A DNA stretch of 64,000 nt from Aliivibrio fischeri ATCC 7744 = JCM 18803 = DSM 507 (GCF_023983475.1 NZ_CP092713.1:1426001-1490000); one strand, 5' to 3'; positions 10,076-19,254 are shown, counted from the first letter of the stretch. A program made the numbers and translations. The notes: generated from the sequence alone by a model not told the origin.

Positions 10076-10109
10076 AAGCCCCTAGGAGCTACACTCTAGG
10101 GGCTTTCTT
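10076..10109. terminator. Bidirectional terminator between DUF2986 gene and yjjG
   Basis: AAGCCCCTAG and CTAGGGGCTT form a 10-base-pair stem, followed by TTCTTAT on the plus strand and A-rich DNA on the other side. It serves two convergent genes. Confidence 0.85.
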
Positions 10110-10112
10110 ATA

Positions 10113-10799
10113 TCACGATGATGATGACATTAATATTGTCTTTAAATTAGCTAATGAAGTGACATCATAAGTTGGCTGTACGCCTTCAGGACATGACTTA
10201 CTATGAACATTAAGCCAACATGTATCGATGCCAGCATTCATTCCACCTAATACATCAGAGTCTGGATTATCCCCAACCATCAATACACGCTCTAAATCAA
10301 CCTCACCCATCATTGAAAAGCTATGTTCAAAAATACGTTTGTCCGGTTTTGCTACGCCTACTTGTTCAGAAATAACAATGAGTTCAAAATAATGACTAAA
10401 TTCGGTTCTCTCTAAACGAATTTTTTGTAACTCTGTAAATCCATTAGTAATGATCCCCATTTTTACATTATTTGCTAATAACGTATCCAATAAATCACGC
10501 GCGCCATCTAACGGTTCACATATTTCAGCCATCGCCATCATAAACGCACTATTCATTGCTTTTGGCGTAACACCGACTTTATTAGCCCAATACTCAAAAC
10601 GAGTCTCTTGTAATTGCTGCGCGGTAATTTCATTATTTTGATAATCTACCCACAGTGGCTTATTCACTAGCTGGTATTCAATAAACTCTTCTTTACCAAA
10701 TTCAACACCATAACCTGCAAACATGCGTTGCAAGCCAGCAAAAGCGTCAAAGTGAAACAAAGTTTCATCAGCATCAAATAAGATCCATTGGTACTTCAT
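10113..10799 (-). CDS. yjjG: Pyrimidine 5'-nucleotidase YjjG, HAD superfamily
   Basis: A 228-residue HAD phosphatase that removes phosphate from pyrimidine nucleotides, including non-canonical dUMP-type substrates, in the cytoplasm. Motif I is FDADETLFHFD, motif II ITNGF, the motif III Lys lies in VGVAKPDKRIF, and motif IV is MVGDNPDSDVLGG. The cap segment NKPLWVDYQNNEIT is nearly the same as in E. coli YjjG. AAGGA precedes the ATG. It starts 10 bases after the modC stop, so it is probably read with the cobQ-modABC run. Confidence 0.92.
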   Translation of the reverse strand: MKYQWILFDADETLFHFDAFAGLQRMFAGYGVEFGKEEFIEYQLVNKPLWVDYQNNEITAQQLQETRFEYWANKVGVTPKAMNSAFMMAMAEICEPLDGARDLLDTLLANNVKMGIITNGFTELQKIRLERTEFSHYFELIVISEQVGVAKPDKRIFEHSFSMMGEVDLERVLMVGDNPDSDVLGGMNAGIDTCWLNVHSKSCPEGVQPTYDVTSLANLKTILMSSSS

Positions 10800-10809
10800 T
10801 ATGTTTTCC

Positions 10810-11904
10810 TTATTTTGAACATAGATCAGACTGTGTCACACTGACCCCTTTAATTTGAGCGAACCAAGACTGCCCTATGTCTAACTGCAACTCATCACGT
10901 GCCCAAGGTGTAATATTTGCCCATAACACATGACCCGATAAATTTAACTTTACCGCAACAACATCATTCTCTTTATCTTCAGTAAGATCTTCAATGACAA
11001 CCGGAAGAATATTACGGATTGAACTATATTGAGGCTGCTGTTTAATGAGCGAGACATCATTAGCGCGGATACGCAAACGAATTTTTCTTCCCTCTTCAAT
11101 ACAATTACAAGGGGACTTAACCCAAATACCTTGCTGGCTATTATTGAGTGTCACTTTGGTCATAGGATGATCTGAATGTAGTTCTGAAATCGTTCCTTCC
11201 AGTAACGCTGAATGCTCTGACGCGTTTAACCATGGTCTCATTAATGGAGAGCTCCAAACAGAGGTAATATCACCGGATAAACTGACTGCTCCTTGATTTA
11301 ACAGCACCATATTATCAGCTAGTCGTAAAATCTCATCTAAGCTATGTGATACATAAAGGATTGGAATTTTAATCTCTTTTGCAAGGCGCTCTAAATAAGG
11401 CATGACTTCATGCTTTCTTGGTAGATCTAGAGACGCTAATGGTTCATCCATAATTAACAGTGCAGGTTCAGATAAAATTGCTCGTCCGATAGCTACGCGT
11501 TGTTTTTCACCACCAGATAAAGAATGTGGGTAACGAGCCAATAAGGATTCAATATCTAATAACTTCACTACATCGTTAAAATGCGGTGTTCTTTTTCCAC
11601 CACAACCATACAGTAAATTACCTTCGACTTTATAATGAGGAAATAAACGAGCATCTTGAAACACATAACCGATATTACGTTTTTCTGGCGGCATCGATAC
11701 TCTTGATTCTGAATCAAATAAAACACGATTATTTAATGTAATACGGCCCTCTTCTGGAGAAGTTAATCCGCTAATCACATTGGCAAGTGAGGACTTCCCA
11801 GCACCAGAACGCCCAAAGATCGCACTGATACCAGAAGAAGGAAGTGATAATTTAACGTCTAATAACAAATCACCAAGTTGTTTTTTTATATCAATCACTA
11901 ACAT
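10810..11904 (-). CDS. modC: Molybdate ABC transporter ATP-binding protein
   Basis: The ATPase of the molybdate importer. Walker A is GRSGAGKSS (about residue 31), the signature LSGGEKQR, Walker B LLIMDEP, and the switch His lies in LYVSHSLDE. The last 120 residues contain a mop/TOBE-type molybdate-binding domain (around IRLRIRANDVSLI). It is 364 residues long, slightly longer than E. coli ModC. It starts three bases after modB and is followed by yjjG. Imported molybdate would serve TorA and the fused formate dehydrogenase in this same window. Confidence 0.93.
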   Translation of the reverse strand: MLVIDIKKQLGDLLLDVKLSLPSSGISAIFGRSGAGKSSLANVISGLTSPEEGRITLNNRVLFDSESRVSMPPEKRNIGYVFQDARLFPHYKVEGNLLYGCGGKRTPHFNDVVKLLDIESLLARYPHSLSGGEKQRVAIGRAILSEPALLIMDEPLASLDLPRKHEVMPYLERLAKEIKIPILYVSHSLDEILRLADNMVLLNQGAVSLSGDITSVWSSPLMRPWLNASEHSALLEGTISELHSDHPMTKVTLNNSQQGIWVKSPCNCIEEGRKIRLRIRANDVSLIKQQPQYSSIRNILPVVIEDLTEDKENDVVAVKLNLSGHVLWANITPWARDELQLDIGQSWFAQIKGVSVTQSDLCSK

Positions 11905-11907
11905 GAC

Positions 11908-12597
11908 TTAACCCATCAACTTCTTTTTGCTTGCACGAGCCAAAAATTCAGACAATAGCAATGAGATTAAAGCGACAATGATTGAAATAACACACAAGCG
12001 TGCCGCTTCCATCTCTGCTCCTGGGATCTCAATATAACTGAACATCGCAAGGGGTAAAGTACGTGTTTCACCCTCAATATTAGAGACAAAACTGATGGTT
12101 GCCCCAAACTCTCCCAAGCTACGAGCGAAAGCTAAAACGGCTCCAGTAAGAATACCCGGTAGCATCAAAGGAAGCGTGATAGTAGAAAAAACTTTAAAGC
12201 GTGAAGCACCAAGAGTTCTTGCCGCCTGTTCCAATTTTTGGTCAACAGATTCTAACGCTAGACGAATAGCACGAACCATTAACGGCAAAGCGACAATCGC
12301 GGAGGCTAAAGCAGCACCCTTCCAATTAAAGCTAAAGGTTAACCCAAACCACTCATAGAGCCATTTACCAATAATACCCTGTCTCCCCATTGAGATAAGC
12401 AATAAGTATCCAATAACAACAGGAGGTAATACCAAAGGCAAATGAATAATACCATCTAGTATGGACTTTCCTTTAAAGTCACAACGCGCTAATAGCCAAG
12501 CGAGCAAGATCCCGATGGGCAATGAAAAGCTCACCGCAATTCCTGCGATTTTTAAGCTTAATAATAGCGCTTCTATTTCATAATCTGTCAGTATCAT
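11908..12597 (-). CDS. modB: Molybdate ABC transporter permease
   Basis: A 229-residue inner-membrane protein with about five hydrophobic helices. The EAA loop that docks ModC is visible as EQAARTLGASRFKVFSTITLP. The segment FARSLGEFGATISFVSNIEGETRTLP is typical of ModB. Its ATG overlaps the modA stop by four bases, so the subunits are co-translated. Confidence 0.94.
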   Translation of the reverse strand: MILTDYEIEALLLSLKIAGIAVSFSLPIGILLAWLLARCDFKGKSILDGIIHLPLVLPPVVIGYLLLISMGRQGIIGKWLYEWFGLTFSFNWKGAALASAIVALPLMVRAIRLALESVDQKLEQAARTLGASRFKVFSTITLPLMLPGILTGAVLAFARSLGEFGATISFVSNIEGETRTLPLAMFSYIEIPGAEMEAARLCVISIIVALISLLLSEFLARASKKKLMG

Positions 12598-13331
12598 TTG
12601 AAAGGGGTAAATCCGTATTTCATAAATCGACTTGTTGCATTTTCAGACAATAAATAATGATAAAAATCTAACACATCTTTCGATGATTTATCTTTAACAA
12701 TGGCGATTGGGTAAACAATCGGATCATGCGATTCATTAGGAAATTCCTCAACAATCTTAACGCCTTTTGAAGAAAGCGCATCGGTTTTATATACAATACC
12801 TAATGGCGCTTCATCTCGCTCTACAAACAACAATGCTGAACGAACATTATTTCCTGATGCGATTCGATGACTAACCGACTCCCAACGCTTTTGGTTCTCT
12901 AAACTTTGCTTACCATAAATACCTGCTGGAACATGCCTAGGATCTGCCATAGAAAGACGCAGATCTTTTTGTTGAACAAACCACTGCCATGAATCCACTT
13001 TTGGCGTGCTTTTTGAAGCAACGAGTACTAAGCTATTTTTTAATAAATCTCGATTTGTGTTCGGCTCTATTTGATCCTGATTTACTAAATAATCCATCCA
13101 CTTAGTATTAGCGGATAAATAAATATCAGCAGGAGCTCCATTTGCTATCTGGCGAGCAAGAGAAGATGAGCCAGCATAACTTACACGAATTTTATTTCCA
13201 GTTTGGCGTTGGTAAGCATAAACAATATCATCCATTACATTCGTTAGTGATGATGCGGCATAAACCGTCACATTTGCAGAAGCAAAAAATGTACTCATCA
13301 TTAAAGTTAAAAACAGCATTATTCGTAACAT
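12594..13331 (-). CDS. modA: Molybdate-binding periplasmic protein
   Basis: A 245-residue solute-binding protein with a signal peptide (MLRIMLFLTLMMSTFFASA). The mature start VTVYAASSLTNVMDDI contains the Ser pair that hydrogen-bonds the oxyanion. Further conserved segments are YAGSSSLARQIANGAPADIY, DPRHVPAGIYG and GIVYKTDAL. AGGGAA lies upstream of the ATG. It is 11 bases downstream of cobQ and overlaps modB. Confidence 0.94.
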   Translation of the reverse strand: MLRIMLFLTLMMSTFFASANVTVYAASSLTNVMDDIVYAYQRQTGNKIRVSYAGSSSLARQIANGAPADIYLSANTKWMDYLVNQDQIEPNTNRDLLKNSLVLVASKSTPKVDSWQWFVQQKDLRLSMADPRHVPAGIYGKQSLENQKRWESVSHRIASGNNVRSALLFVERDEAPLGIVYKTDALSSKGVKIVEEFPNESHDPIVYPIAIVKDKSSKDVLDFYHYLLSENATSRFMKYGFTPFK

Positions 13332-13342
13332 TAGTGTTCCCT

Positions 13343-14848
13343 TTAATAAGCTTTATTCTTTTCAAAAACATCAGGCCAAATTAATGATAAATCTAAACTT
13401 TCTTCCATTGATTTTGCAATACGCTCAATGGCCTCTTCTTGGATATCGTGCATATTAATTGCTTGGCATTTTTCTAATCCAGCCCATGTTAAAATCGCCT
13501 CAAATGCTTCTGGTTCATCAAAAACACCATGTAAGTACGTACCAAAAATAGAGTTTTCACTATTAATAGTACCATCATATCTCATCGCATCTTTTGTATG
13601 AATACTGATTGGTCTATGCTCTTGTCCTAAGTTAGTGCTCACTCCTGCGTGTATCTCATATCCTTTCACTTTTACAGCACTTTGGTTAGGTAATACTAAC
13701 TTTCCTTCCACTAAAGTCAGTTGCTTTTGTTTTTGTAATTCTGTCGAAATAGATAAATACCCTAACCCTTTAATACTACAAGGAGCCCCTTCAATACCAA
13801 GTGGGTCAGCAAGATATTCACCAAGCATTTGATAACCACCACAAATTCCCATCACTTTCCCGCCATAACGTAAATGACGTTCAATATCTTTATCCCACCC
13901 CTGTGCCTTTACGTAATCTAAGTCGGCCTGAACCGATTTACTGCCTGGCAAAATAATAAAGTCAGCGCCAGATAAAGACTCCCCTTTCCCAATAAATTGC
14001 AAATCAATATCTGGATGTAAACGTAATGGGTCAAAATCCGTATGATTACTGATACGAGTAACGACTGGTACTTTAACTACAAACTTACCTTTATCCAGTT
14101 GTTCGCTTTTTATCGCATCTTCAGCTTCTAAATTTAAGCCATGCAAATAGGGAATGACACCCAATACAGGCTTACCCGTTTTTTCTTCCAACCATTCAAG
14201 TCCCGGAACGAGAAGCGAAATATCACCTCGAAAACGGTTAATAACGAAACCTTTTACCCGAGCTTGCTCTGATTCAGACAATAAAGCTAATGTGCCATAA
14301 AGATGAGCAAATACTCCACCACGATCAATATCGGCGACAATGATTACAGGAACATCAGCCGCTTCCGCAAATCCCATATTCGCAATATCATTTTCACGTA
14401 AATTTATCTCAGCGGGGCTCCCTGCTCCTTCAATAACGACGCATTCATAGTTATTAGATAAATAAGAAAATGATTCTAATACATACGGCATTGCCAATTT
14501 TTTATAATCATGAAACCCCCACGCATCCATGGTTTCAATCGCCTTTCCTTGAACAATGACTTGCGCGCCAATATCTGTATTTGGCTTGAGTAAGATAGGA
14601 TTCATATGAACATGCGGTTTAACCCTTGCTGCATCAGCTTGAAGAGCTTGAGCTCGGCCGATCTCTCCACCATCTTCTGTTACCGCGCTATTTAGCGCCA
14701 TATTTTGTGGTTTAAAAGGGGCAACTTGGATCCCTTTATTGGCAAGTAATCGGCATAAGCCTGCCACTAGAACTGTTTTTCCAGCATCTGATGTGGTTCC
14801 TTGAACCATCAAAGGAGAATATTTACGCATAATTCCATCTAAATTCAT
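13343..14848 (-). CDS. cobQ: Cobyric acid synthase CobQ/CbiP
   Basis: Glutamine-dependent amidotransferase that amidates adenosyl-cobyrinic acid a,c-diamide during cobalamin synthesis or salvage. An N-terminal P-loop-like domain ([19 protein letters not shown], with [12 protein letters not shown]) is followed by a glutamine amidotransferase domain with the nucleophile Cys in [10 protein letters not shown] and a late His in [11 protein letters not shown]. There are two possible starts. The ATG at 14848 has no ribosome site; the ATG at 14830 (MRKYSPLM) has GGA four bases upstream and gives the usual family N-terminus, so 14830 may be the true start. No other cobalamin genes are nearby, and the gene heads the run modA-modB-modC-yjjG with 11-base spacing. 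Confidence 0.92.
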   Translation of the reverse strand: MNLDGIMRKYSPLMVQGTTSDAGKTVLVAGLCRLLANKGIQVAPFKPQNMALNSAVTEDGGEIGRAQALQADAARVKPHVHMNPILLKPNTDIGAQVIVQGKAIETMDAWGFHDYKKLAMPYVLESFSYLSNNYECVVIEGAGSPAEINLRENDIANMGFAEAADVPVIIVADIDRGGVFAHLYGTLALLSESEQARVKGFVINRFRGDISLLVPGLEWLEEKTGKPVLGVIPYLHGLNLEAEDAIKSEQLDKGKFVVKVPVVTRISNHTDFDPLRLHPDIDLQFIGKGESLSGADFIILPGSKSVQADLDYVKAQGWDKDIERHLRYGGKVMGICGGYQMLGEYLADPLGIEGAPCSIKGLGYLSISTELQKQKQLTLVEGKLVLPNQSAVKVKGYEIHAGVSTNLGQEHRPISIHTKDAMRYDGTINSENSIFGTYLHGVFDEPEAFEAILTWAGLEKCQAINMHDIQEEAIERIAKSMEESLDLSLIWPDVFEKNKAY

Positions 14849-14850
14849 AA

Positions 14851-14907
14851 AATTTTTAAGAACAAGAATAATAACATCAATCGATTATCGCTTCTTGTTT
14901 AAAAATG
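14851..14907. repeat. Inverted repeat in the cobQ leader
   Basis: ATTTTTAAGAACAAGAA and TTCTTGTTTAAAAAT pair with a 2-base bulge around a 23-base loop. On the minus strand it ends immediately before the upstream ATG of cobQ, so it could shape initiation. No cobalamin or Moco riboswitch features were recognised. Confidence 0.4.
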
Positions 14908-14981
14908 AATGGAATATGAACATATCCCTCACGCTAGATTCAAACTGTATTTGCTTTAATAGAGGCATCTAAACGAGACAA

Positions 14982-15009
14982 GTACTGGGTACTAGGTACT
15001 AGGTACTAG
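14982..15009 (+). repeat. Four tandem heptamers (GTACTAG)
   Basis: GTACTGG is followed by three exact copies of GTACTAG. The array ends 26 bases before the ATG of the YgiW-type gene, just upstream of its ribosome site, in the likely promoter or 5' UTR. Such arrays can change copy number by slippage. Confidence 0.7.
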
Positions 15010-15035
15010 AAATTATTTTAAAAAAGGAAGCCATT

Positions 15036-15416
15036 ATGAAAAAGACAATTATCGCAATCACAGCAGCTCTAATCCTATCTCCTACTATCGCTCTTGCTGA
15101 TGGTGGACATAATAAAGATCATAACTCTCGCACTTTTAATTATACAGGACCGGTTGAAACTACAACGGTTGCCGAACTATTAACTGATACAAGTATGTTT
15201 GCAGAGCAAGACGCTATTATTGATGGAAGAATCATCCGTCACATTCGTAAAGACAAATATGTATTTACTGATGGGACAAAAGAAATTCAAATTGAATTAG
15301 ATGATGATATTTCACAGCCCACGGCAATCAATGAAACAACCAAAGTTCGTATCTTCGGGGAATATGAAGGTGGTAGTACACCAGAAATCGAAGTAGAACG
15401 AATTCAATTACTATAA
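15036..15416 (+). CDS. YgiW/YdeI-family periplasmic OB-fold stress protein
   Basis: A 126-residue protein with signal peptide (MKKTIIAITAALILSPTIALA) and a single OB-fold domain (BOF family). Conserved features include FNYTGPVETTTVAELL, IDGRIIRHIRKDKYVFTDGT and VRIFGEYEGG. E. coli relatives YgiW and YdeI contribute to peroxide, cadmium or cationic peptide tolerance in the periplasm. AAGGAAG precedes the ATG. It is monocistronic with its own terminator. Exact stress role unknown. Confidence 0.85.
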   Translation: MKKTIIAITAALILSPTIALADGGHNKDHNSRTFNYTGPVETTTVAELLTDTSMFAEQDAIIDGRIIRHIRKDKYVFTDGTKEIQIELDDDISQPTAINETTKVRIFGEYEGGSTPEIEVERIQLL

Positions 15417-15436
15417 AACCCCCTCTCCTTATAAAC

Positions 15437-15462
15437 TGGCCTGCTTTTTGCAGGCTTTTTTA
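15437..15462 (+). terminator. Terminator of the YgiW-type gene
   Basis: GCCTGC and GCAGGC pair around TTTTT and are followed by seven T residues. Confidence 0.9.
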
Positions 15463-15496
15463 TAGATAAAATTCATGAATATCAGGTTATAAGGTT

Positions 15497-16036
15497 ATGG
15501 CATCTACAAAATTCATCAAAAAAGCGTTTTTATTAGCAACAGCGCTATCTTCTTCGACAGCAATGGCAAATAACTTTCCTTATAGCTTTTTTGAAGCACG
15601 AATTGGAACCAGTCCTGGTACTTATGGGGTTCAAGTTAACCAACAATTCACTGAAAACTCTCATTTGATAGCAAAGGCAGATACTAAATTTTCTGGCGAT
15701 TGGGATATTAGCGGTGGTATTGGTTTTAACGGTCCAGTTAACGAATTTTCTGATATTTACGGCCAATTATTACTACACAACGTGAAAGATAAAGGAAGCG
15801 ATAAATTTGGCGATGAAATGCTTACCGAGATTAATATCGGTTTCCGAGTGTGGTTAATGCAGCAAATTGAAGTAGGTGCACAATACGGTCAATTGTTTGA
15901 TAGTAACGACAGTAAGAATATTGGTAGTGTTCATTTCCGATTCCATTCAACAGAACAATTATCTGTGGGTGCAGAAGCCAAATTTAATGGTGTATATGGC
16001 GGACAAATGATGATGACTGCTCGTTTCACATTCTAA
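15497..16036 (+). CDS. Predicted secreted small beta-barrel-like protein, unknown function
   Basis: A 179-residue protein with signal peptide ending near SSTAMA-NNFPYS. The mature part alternates polar and hydrophobic residues in strand-like runs (WDISGGIGFNGP, LTEINIGFRVWLMQ, IEVGAQYGQLF, GQMMMTARFTF) and ends in Phe, as outer-membrane barrels do. The length allows about eight strands. Only weak ribosome sites (AAGG very close, AGG farther) precede the ATG. No named family recognised; outer-membrane placement is inference. Confidence 0.65.
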   Translation: MASTKFIKKAFLLATALSSSTAMANNFPYSFFEARIGTSPGTYGVQVNQQFTENSHLIAKADTKFSGDWDISGGIGFNGPVNEFSDIYGQLLLHNVKDKGSDKFGDEMLTEINIGFRVWLMQQIEVGAQYGQLFDSNDSKNIGSVHFRFHSTEQLSVGAEAKFNGVYGGQMMMTARFTF

Positions 16037-16067
16037 CTCCCTCTTTAACGAACATAACCATCTATAT

Positions 16068-16114
16068 AAGTCAGCAAAAAATTGCTGACTTCATATTCAC
16101 CATGTGAATATGAA
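16068..16114. repeat. Two abutting perfect inverted repeats
   Basis: The first pairs AAGTCAGCAA with TTGCTGACTT around AAAA (16068-16091). The second pairs TTCATATTCAC with GTGAATATGAA around CAT (16090-16114). They share two bases, so both cannot form fully at once. Neither has a clear T-run. The first may end the upstream transcript; the second looks like an operator or an alternative hairpin. Confidence 0.6.
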
Positions 16115-16299
16115 ATACTTTCACTATTACTATTCCCTTCAAAAAAAACTTAAATAATCATAAATTAAACACTTAATTGTAGCTTAACTCATCGTTGTCG
16201 TCTCAAAAATAAAACGACAGAAAAACAGTAAAATAACGCCTTGTCTTTAACAGTATGGAAACATAAGTTGTAATCATGTTGTATCATGGATGACAAACT

Positions 16300-17733
16300 A
16301 TGAATCTATTCCATAAGTTATTTTTTACTCTACTTATATTACCGATAAACGCTGAAGCACTTGAGCTAGCCCCTCTAAGTAATAAATCCTATAAAGGTGA
16401 TTACAATGAGATATCAAAAAAAGGGGTAATTCGTGTTCTTGTTTCAATGGAAGTAGGTTTTTATCAAGTAAGTAATGGTAAACCCATCGGAATAATTTCA
16501 GAATTTCTCTCACACTTTGAGCGACATTTAGCAAAAAAAAATGATCACACTCATATTCGAATTATTCCCGTCTCTGATGATGATTTACTATGGTCATTAA
16601 AAGCAGGGTTTGGAGACATTGCCGTTGGTCACTTAGCGATCACCAAAGCTCGATTACGCCATATCGACTTTAGTACTCCCACAATAAAAGACAGTGAGGA
16701 GTGGTTAATCACAGCTAAAGGGCACGCCCCTATCACTGAACTAGCCGATCTTTCAGGTAAAGAGATATGGGTAAAAGGCAGCTCCAGTTACTTTGAGACA
16801 CTTCAAAACATTAATGAACAACTGACATCAAATAATATGGCTCCTATGGATGTTCATTTTTTGGAAGAATCATTAGGTGATAATGAAGTTCTTGAGATGG
16901 TTGAAAATAAATTATTGCCAGCAACCGTAATAGAAAACTATCGAGCAATACTATGGAAAAAGATCATTCCTAACATTCAATATCATGAAGAATTCCCATT
17001 AAAACAAGATATTAATATCGCTTGGGCAGTACGAAAAAATAGTCCTCAGCTAACTAATGTCATAAATCAGTACATTACTAAAATAAAAAAAGGGTCATTT
17101 CTAGGCAATTTGATTTATAAAAAATACCTTAATGACGAAAAGTGGTTAGCGAAAATTCTACAAACCGATAATATCGATAAGCTTTACGAGCTGTCTGATA
17201 TATTTAAACACTACTCTAGTATGTATAACTTAGATTGGCAGCTAACCTCAGCCTTAGCTTATCAAGAGTCGAGGTTGGATAATAAGGCCGTATCTCATAA
17301 AGGCGCTGTTGGAATAATGCAAGTCTTACCGAGCACAGCAAAAGATAAGCATGTACAAATAGAGAATATTTATACCTTAGAAAACAACATACATGCAGGT
17401 ATTAAATATTTAAGCTTTGTGCATAAACGATATTTTGATAAACCAGAAATATCAGCAGATAATCAACTCTACTTCTCATTGGCGGCTTATAATGCAGGAC
17501 CAGCTAAAATAAGACGCATTCGAAAAAAAGCGCAGGAACAAGGCTATGACCCTAATGTCTGGTTCAATAATGTGGAATTAATGGCGCTGAAGTATATCAG
17601 TAAAGAACCCGTTCATTATGTATCAAACATAAGTCGTTACTATGTGATTTATAAACAAATAGTTCAGTTAAAAGAACAAAAAGAGCAACGTAATGCGTTA
17701 AATAAAGCCACATTCGACTTTGATAATATCTAA
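16300..17733 (+). CDS. MltF-like protein: solute-binding domain plus lytic transglycosylase domain (copy 1)
   Basis: A 477-residue exported protein. After a signal peptide (MNLFHKLFFTLLILPINAEA) comes a type 3 periplasmic binding domain (about 40-270; KKGVIRVLVSMEVGFY, LAITKARLRHIDFS), then an SLT lysozyme-like domain (about 300-460) with catalytic Glu323 in AYQESRLD, followed by GAVGIMQVLPSTAKD and YFSLAAYNAGPAKIRR. This is the MltF layout, which cleaves peptidoglycan and may be regulated by muropeptides. There is no lipobox Cys, so unlike E. coli MltF it is probably a soluble periplasmic protein. A paralogue follows 90 bases downstream. Confidence 0.88.
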   Translation: MNLFHKLFFTLLILPINAEALELAPLSNKSYKGDYNEISKKGVIRVLVSMEVGFYQVSNGKPIGIISEFLSHFERHLAKKNDHTHIRIIPVSDDDLLWSLKAGFGDIAVGHLAITKARLRHIDFSTPTIKDSEEWLITAKGHAPITELADLSGKEIWVKGSSSYFETLQNINEQLTSNNMAPMDVHFLEESLGDNEVLEMVENKLLPATVIENYRAILWKKIIPNIQYHEEFPLKQDINIAWAVRKNSPQLTNVINQYITKIKKGSFLGNLIYKKYLNDEKWLAKILQTDNIDKLYELSDIFKHYSSMYNLDWQLTSALAYQESRLDNKAVSHKGAVGIMQVLPSTAKDKHVQIENIYTLENNIHAGIKYLSFVHKRYFDKPEISADNQLYFSLAAYNAGPAKIRRIRKKAQEQGYDPNVWFNNVELMALKYISKEPVHYVSNISRYYVIYKQIVQLKEQKEQRNALNKATFDFDNI

Positions 17734-17823
17734 TATAAATCGAGAGCATAGAATGAAGAGGACTTGAATTTCATCTAATTTCAACATAAATTGTTAATAC
17801 GCTGTTAAACAAGGACTCATAAC

Positions 17824-19242
17824 ATGGATCGTTTACGTCACGTTTTCTGGGTATTATTACTGCTTCCTCAGCTCGCTCTTGCAATAGAGCTTTCACCGTT
17901 AACTCAAACGCCTTATGTTGGCGATTTGAAAGCACTAGAGAAAAAAGGAACGATACGAGTATTAGTATCTGCTGATCTTGGCTTTTACTACATAGAAAAA
18001 GGGCAACCGAAGGGGATCATTGCCGAATTTCTTCATCATTTCGAATTACATTTACGCAAAAATAAAATTCGCGTTAATGTTCAAGTCATCCCTATCCCAC
18101 GGGATGACTTATTTACCGCTTTAGAACGAGGCTTTGGTGATCTTGCCGTTGCTAACCTAACGATTACCCCACAACGACTGCAATTTGTCGATTTTAGTGA
18201 TCCTGTGATCAGTAACAGCCAAGAGTGGCTCGTTAGCTCGCCATCTACACCTCCTTTAGAATCTCTAGAAGATTTATCAGGTAAAGAAGTATGGGTTAGA
18301 CCAAGCTCAAGCTATTTTGAGAGCTTACAACGAATTAATAAACAGTTATCTTCCCAAGGGATCTCCCCTATCAATGTTCAATTCTTAGAAGAAAATTTAC
18401 AAGACTATGAATTAATGGAAATGCTCAACCAAGATATTTTACCAATTACGGTTATCGATAGTCATAAATCTCGTCTTTGGTCTCAAGTCATGAAGAATAT
18501 CACCATATATGAAACTCTTCCGATTAGAGAAAACGCCAATATTGGTTGGGCAATGAGGAAAAACAGCCCTCAATTAAAAACAGCAGTAAACAAATACATT
18601 AGAACCATTCGACAAGGCTCTTTTTTGGGTAATGTTATTTATAAGAAATACCTTGCTAACACCAAGTGGCTAAAAAAAGCAGTAGACCCTGAAACAGTAA
18701 AACAATTTAAAAATTTGGCCGTGCTCTTTGAACAATATGCGGATAAATATGAATTTGATTGGTTAATGATTTCAGCTCAAGCTTATCAAGAGTCCAAATT
18801 CAATAACCGTCTTGTCTCACACATGGGTGCTGTTGGGATCATGCAGGTGTTGCCTAAAACAGCCAAAGAACCTTACATAAATATCAAAAATTTTAGAGAG
18901 CTAGAAAACAACATCCATGCCGGTGTTAAGTATATGAGTTTTGTACATAAACGTTACTTTTTAAAACCAGAGATAACAGAAGAGAACCAAATGTACTTTT
19001 CTTTAGCTGCTTATAATGCAGGTCCGGCAAATGTTCGTAAAATGCGTAGAATGGCAATAAAACATGGATATGACCCTAATATTTGGTTCAATAACGTCGA
19101 GATAATGGCAAGAAAATACGTAAGTAAAGAGCCTGTTCACTATGTTGCAAATATCAGTCGCTATTACGTTATTTATAAGCAAATAGCTCAGCTTCAAATC
19201 CACAGAGAGCAACGAAACGCTGCTACTTATAAACTCTTTTAG
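17824..19242 (+). CDS. MltF-like protein: solute-binding domain plus lytic transglycosylase domain (copy 2)
   Basis: A 472-residue tandem paralogue of the gene at 16300, colinear over its whole length, with the catalytic Glu also at residue 323 (AYQESKFN). The signal peptide is MDRLRHVFWVLLLLPQLALA, without lipobox. Key shared segments are KGTIRVLVSADLGFYYIEKG, GAVGIMQVLPKTAKE and YFSLAAYNAGPANVRK. AAGGA sits eight bases before the ATG. The 90-base spacer has no terminator, so both may be read from one promoter. The binding domains have diverged more than the SLT domains, suggesting different ligands or partners. Confidence 0.88.
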   Translation: MDRLRHVFWVLLLLPQLALAIELSPLTQTPYVGDLKALEKKGTIRVLVSADLGFYYIEKGQPKGIIAEFLHHFELHLRKNKIRVNVQVIPIPRDDLFTALERGFGDLAVANLTITPQRLQFVDFSDPVISNSQEWLVSSPSTPPLESLEDLSGKEVWVRPSSSYFESLQRINKQLSSQGISPINVQFLEENLQDYELMEMLNQDILPITVIDSHKSRLWSQVMKNITIYETLPIRENANIGWAMRKNSPQLKTAVNKYIRTIRQGSFLGNVIYKKYLANTKWLKKAVDPETVKQFKNLAVLFEQYADKYEFDWLMISAQAYQESKFNNRLVSHMGAVGIMQVLPKTAKEPYINIKNFRELENNIHAGVKYMSFVHKRYFLKPEITEENQMYFSLAAYNAGPANVRKMRRMAIKHGYDPNIWFNNVEIMARKYVSKEPVHYVANISRYYVIYKQIAQLQIHREQRNAATYKLF

Positions 19243-19254
19243 ATATGGCAAAAT

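Noticed and set aside
14982-15009. A CRISPR-like array
   Set aside because: The units are seven bases and directly adjacent with no spacers; it is a simple tandem repeat.
14849-15035. A cobalamin riboswitch in front of cobQ
   Set aside because: The leader is too short and lacks the conserved B12-box sequence; only a simple inverted repeat is present.
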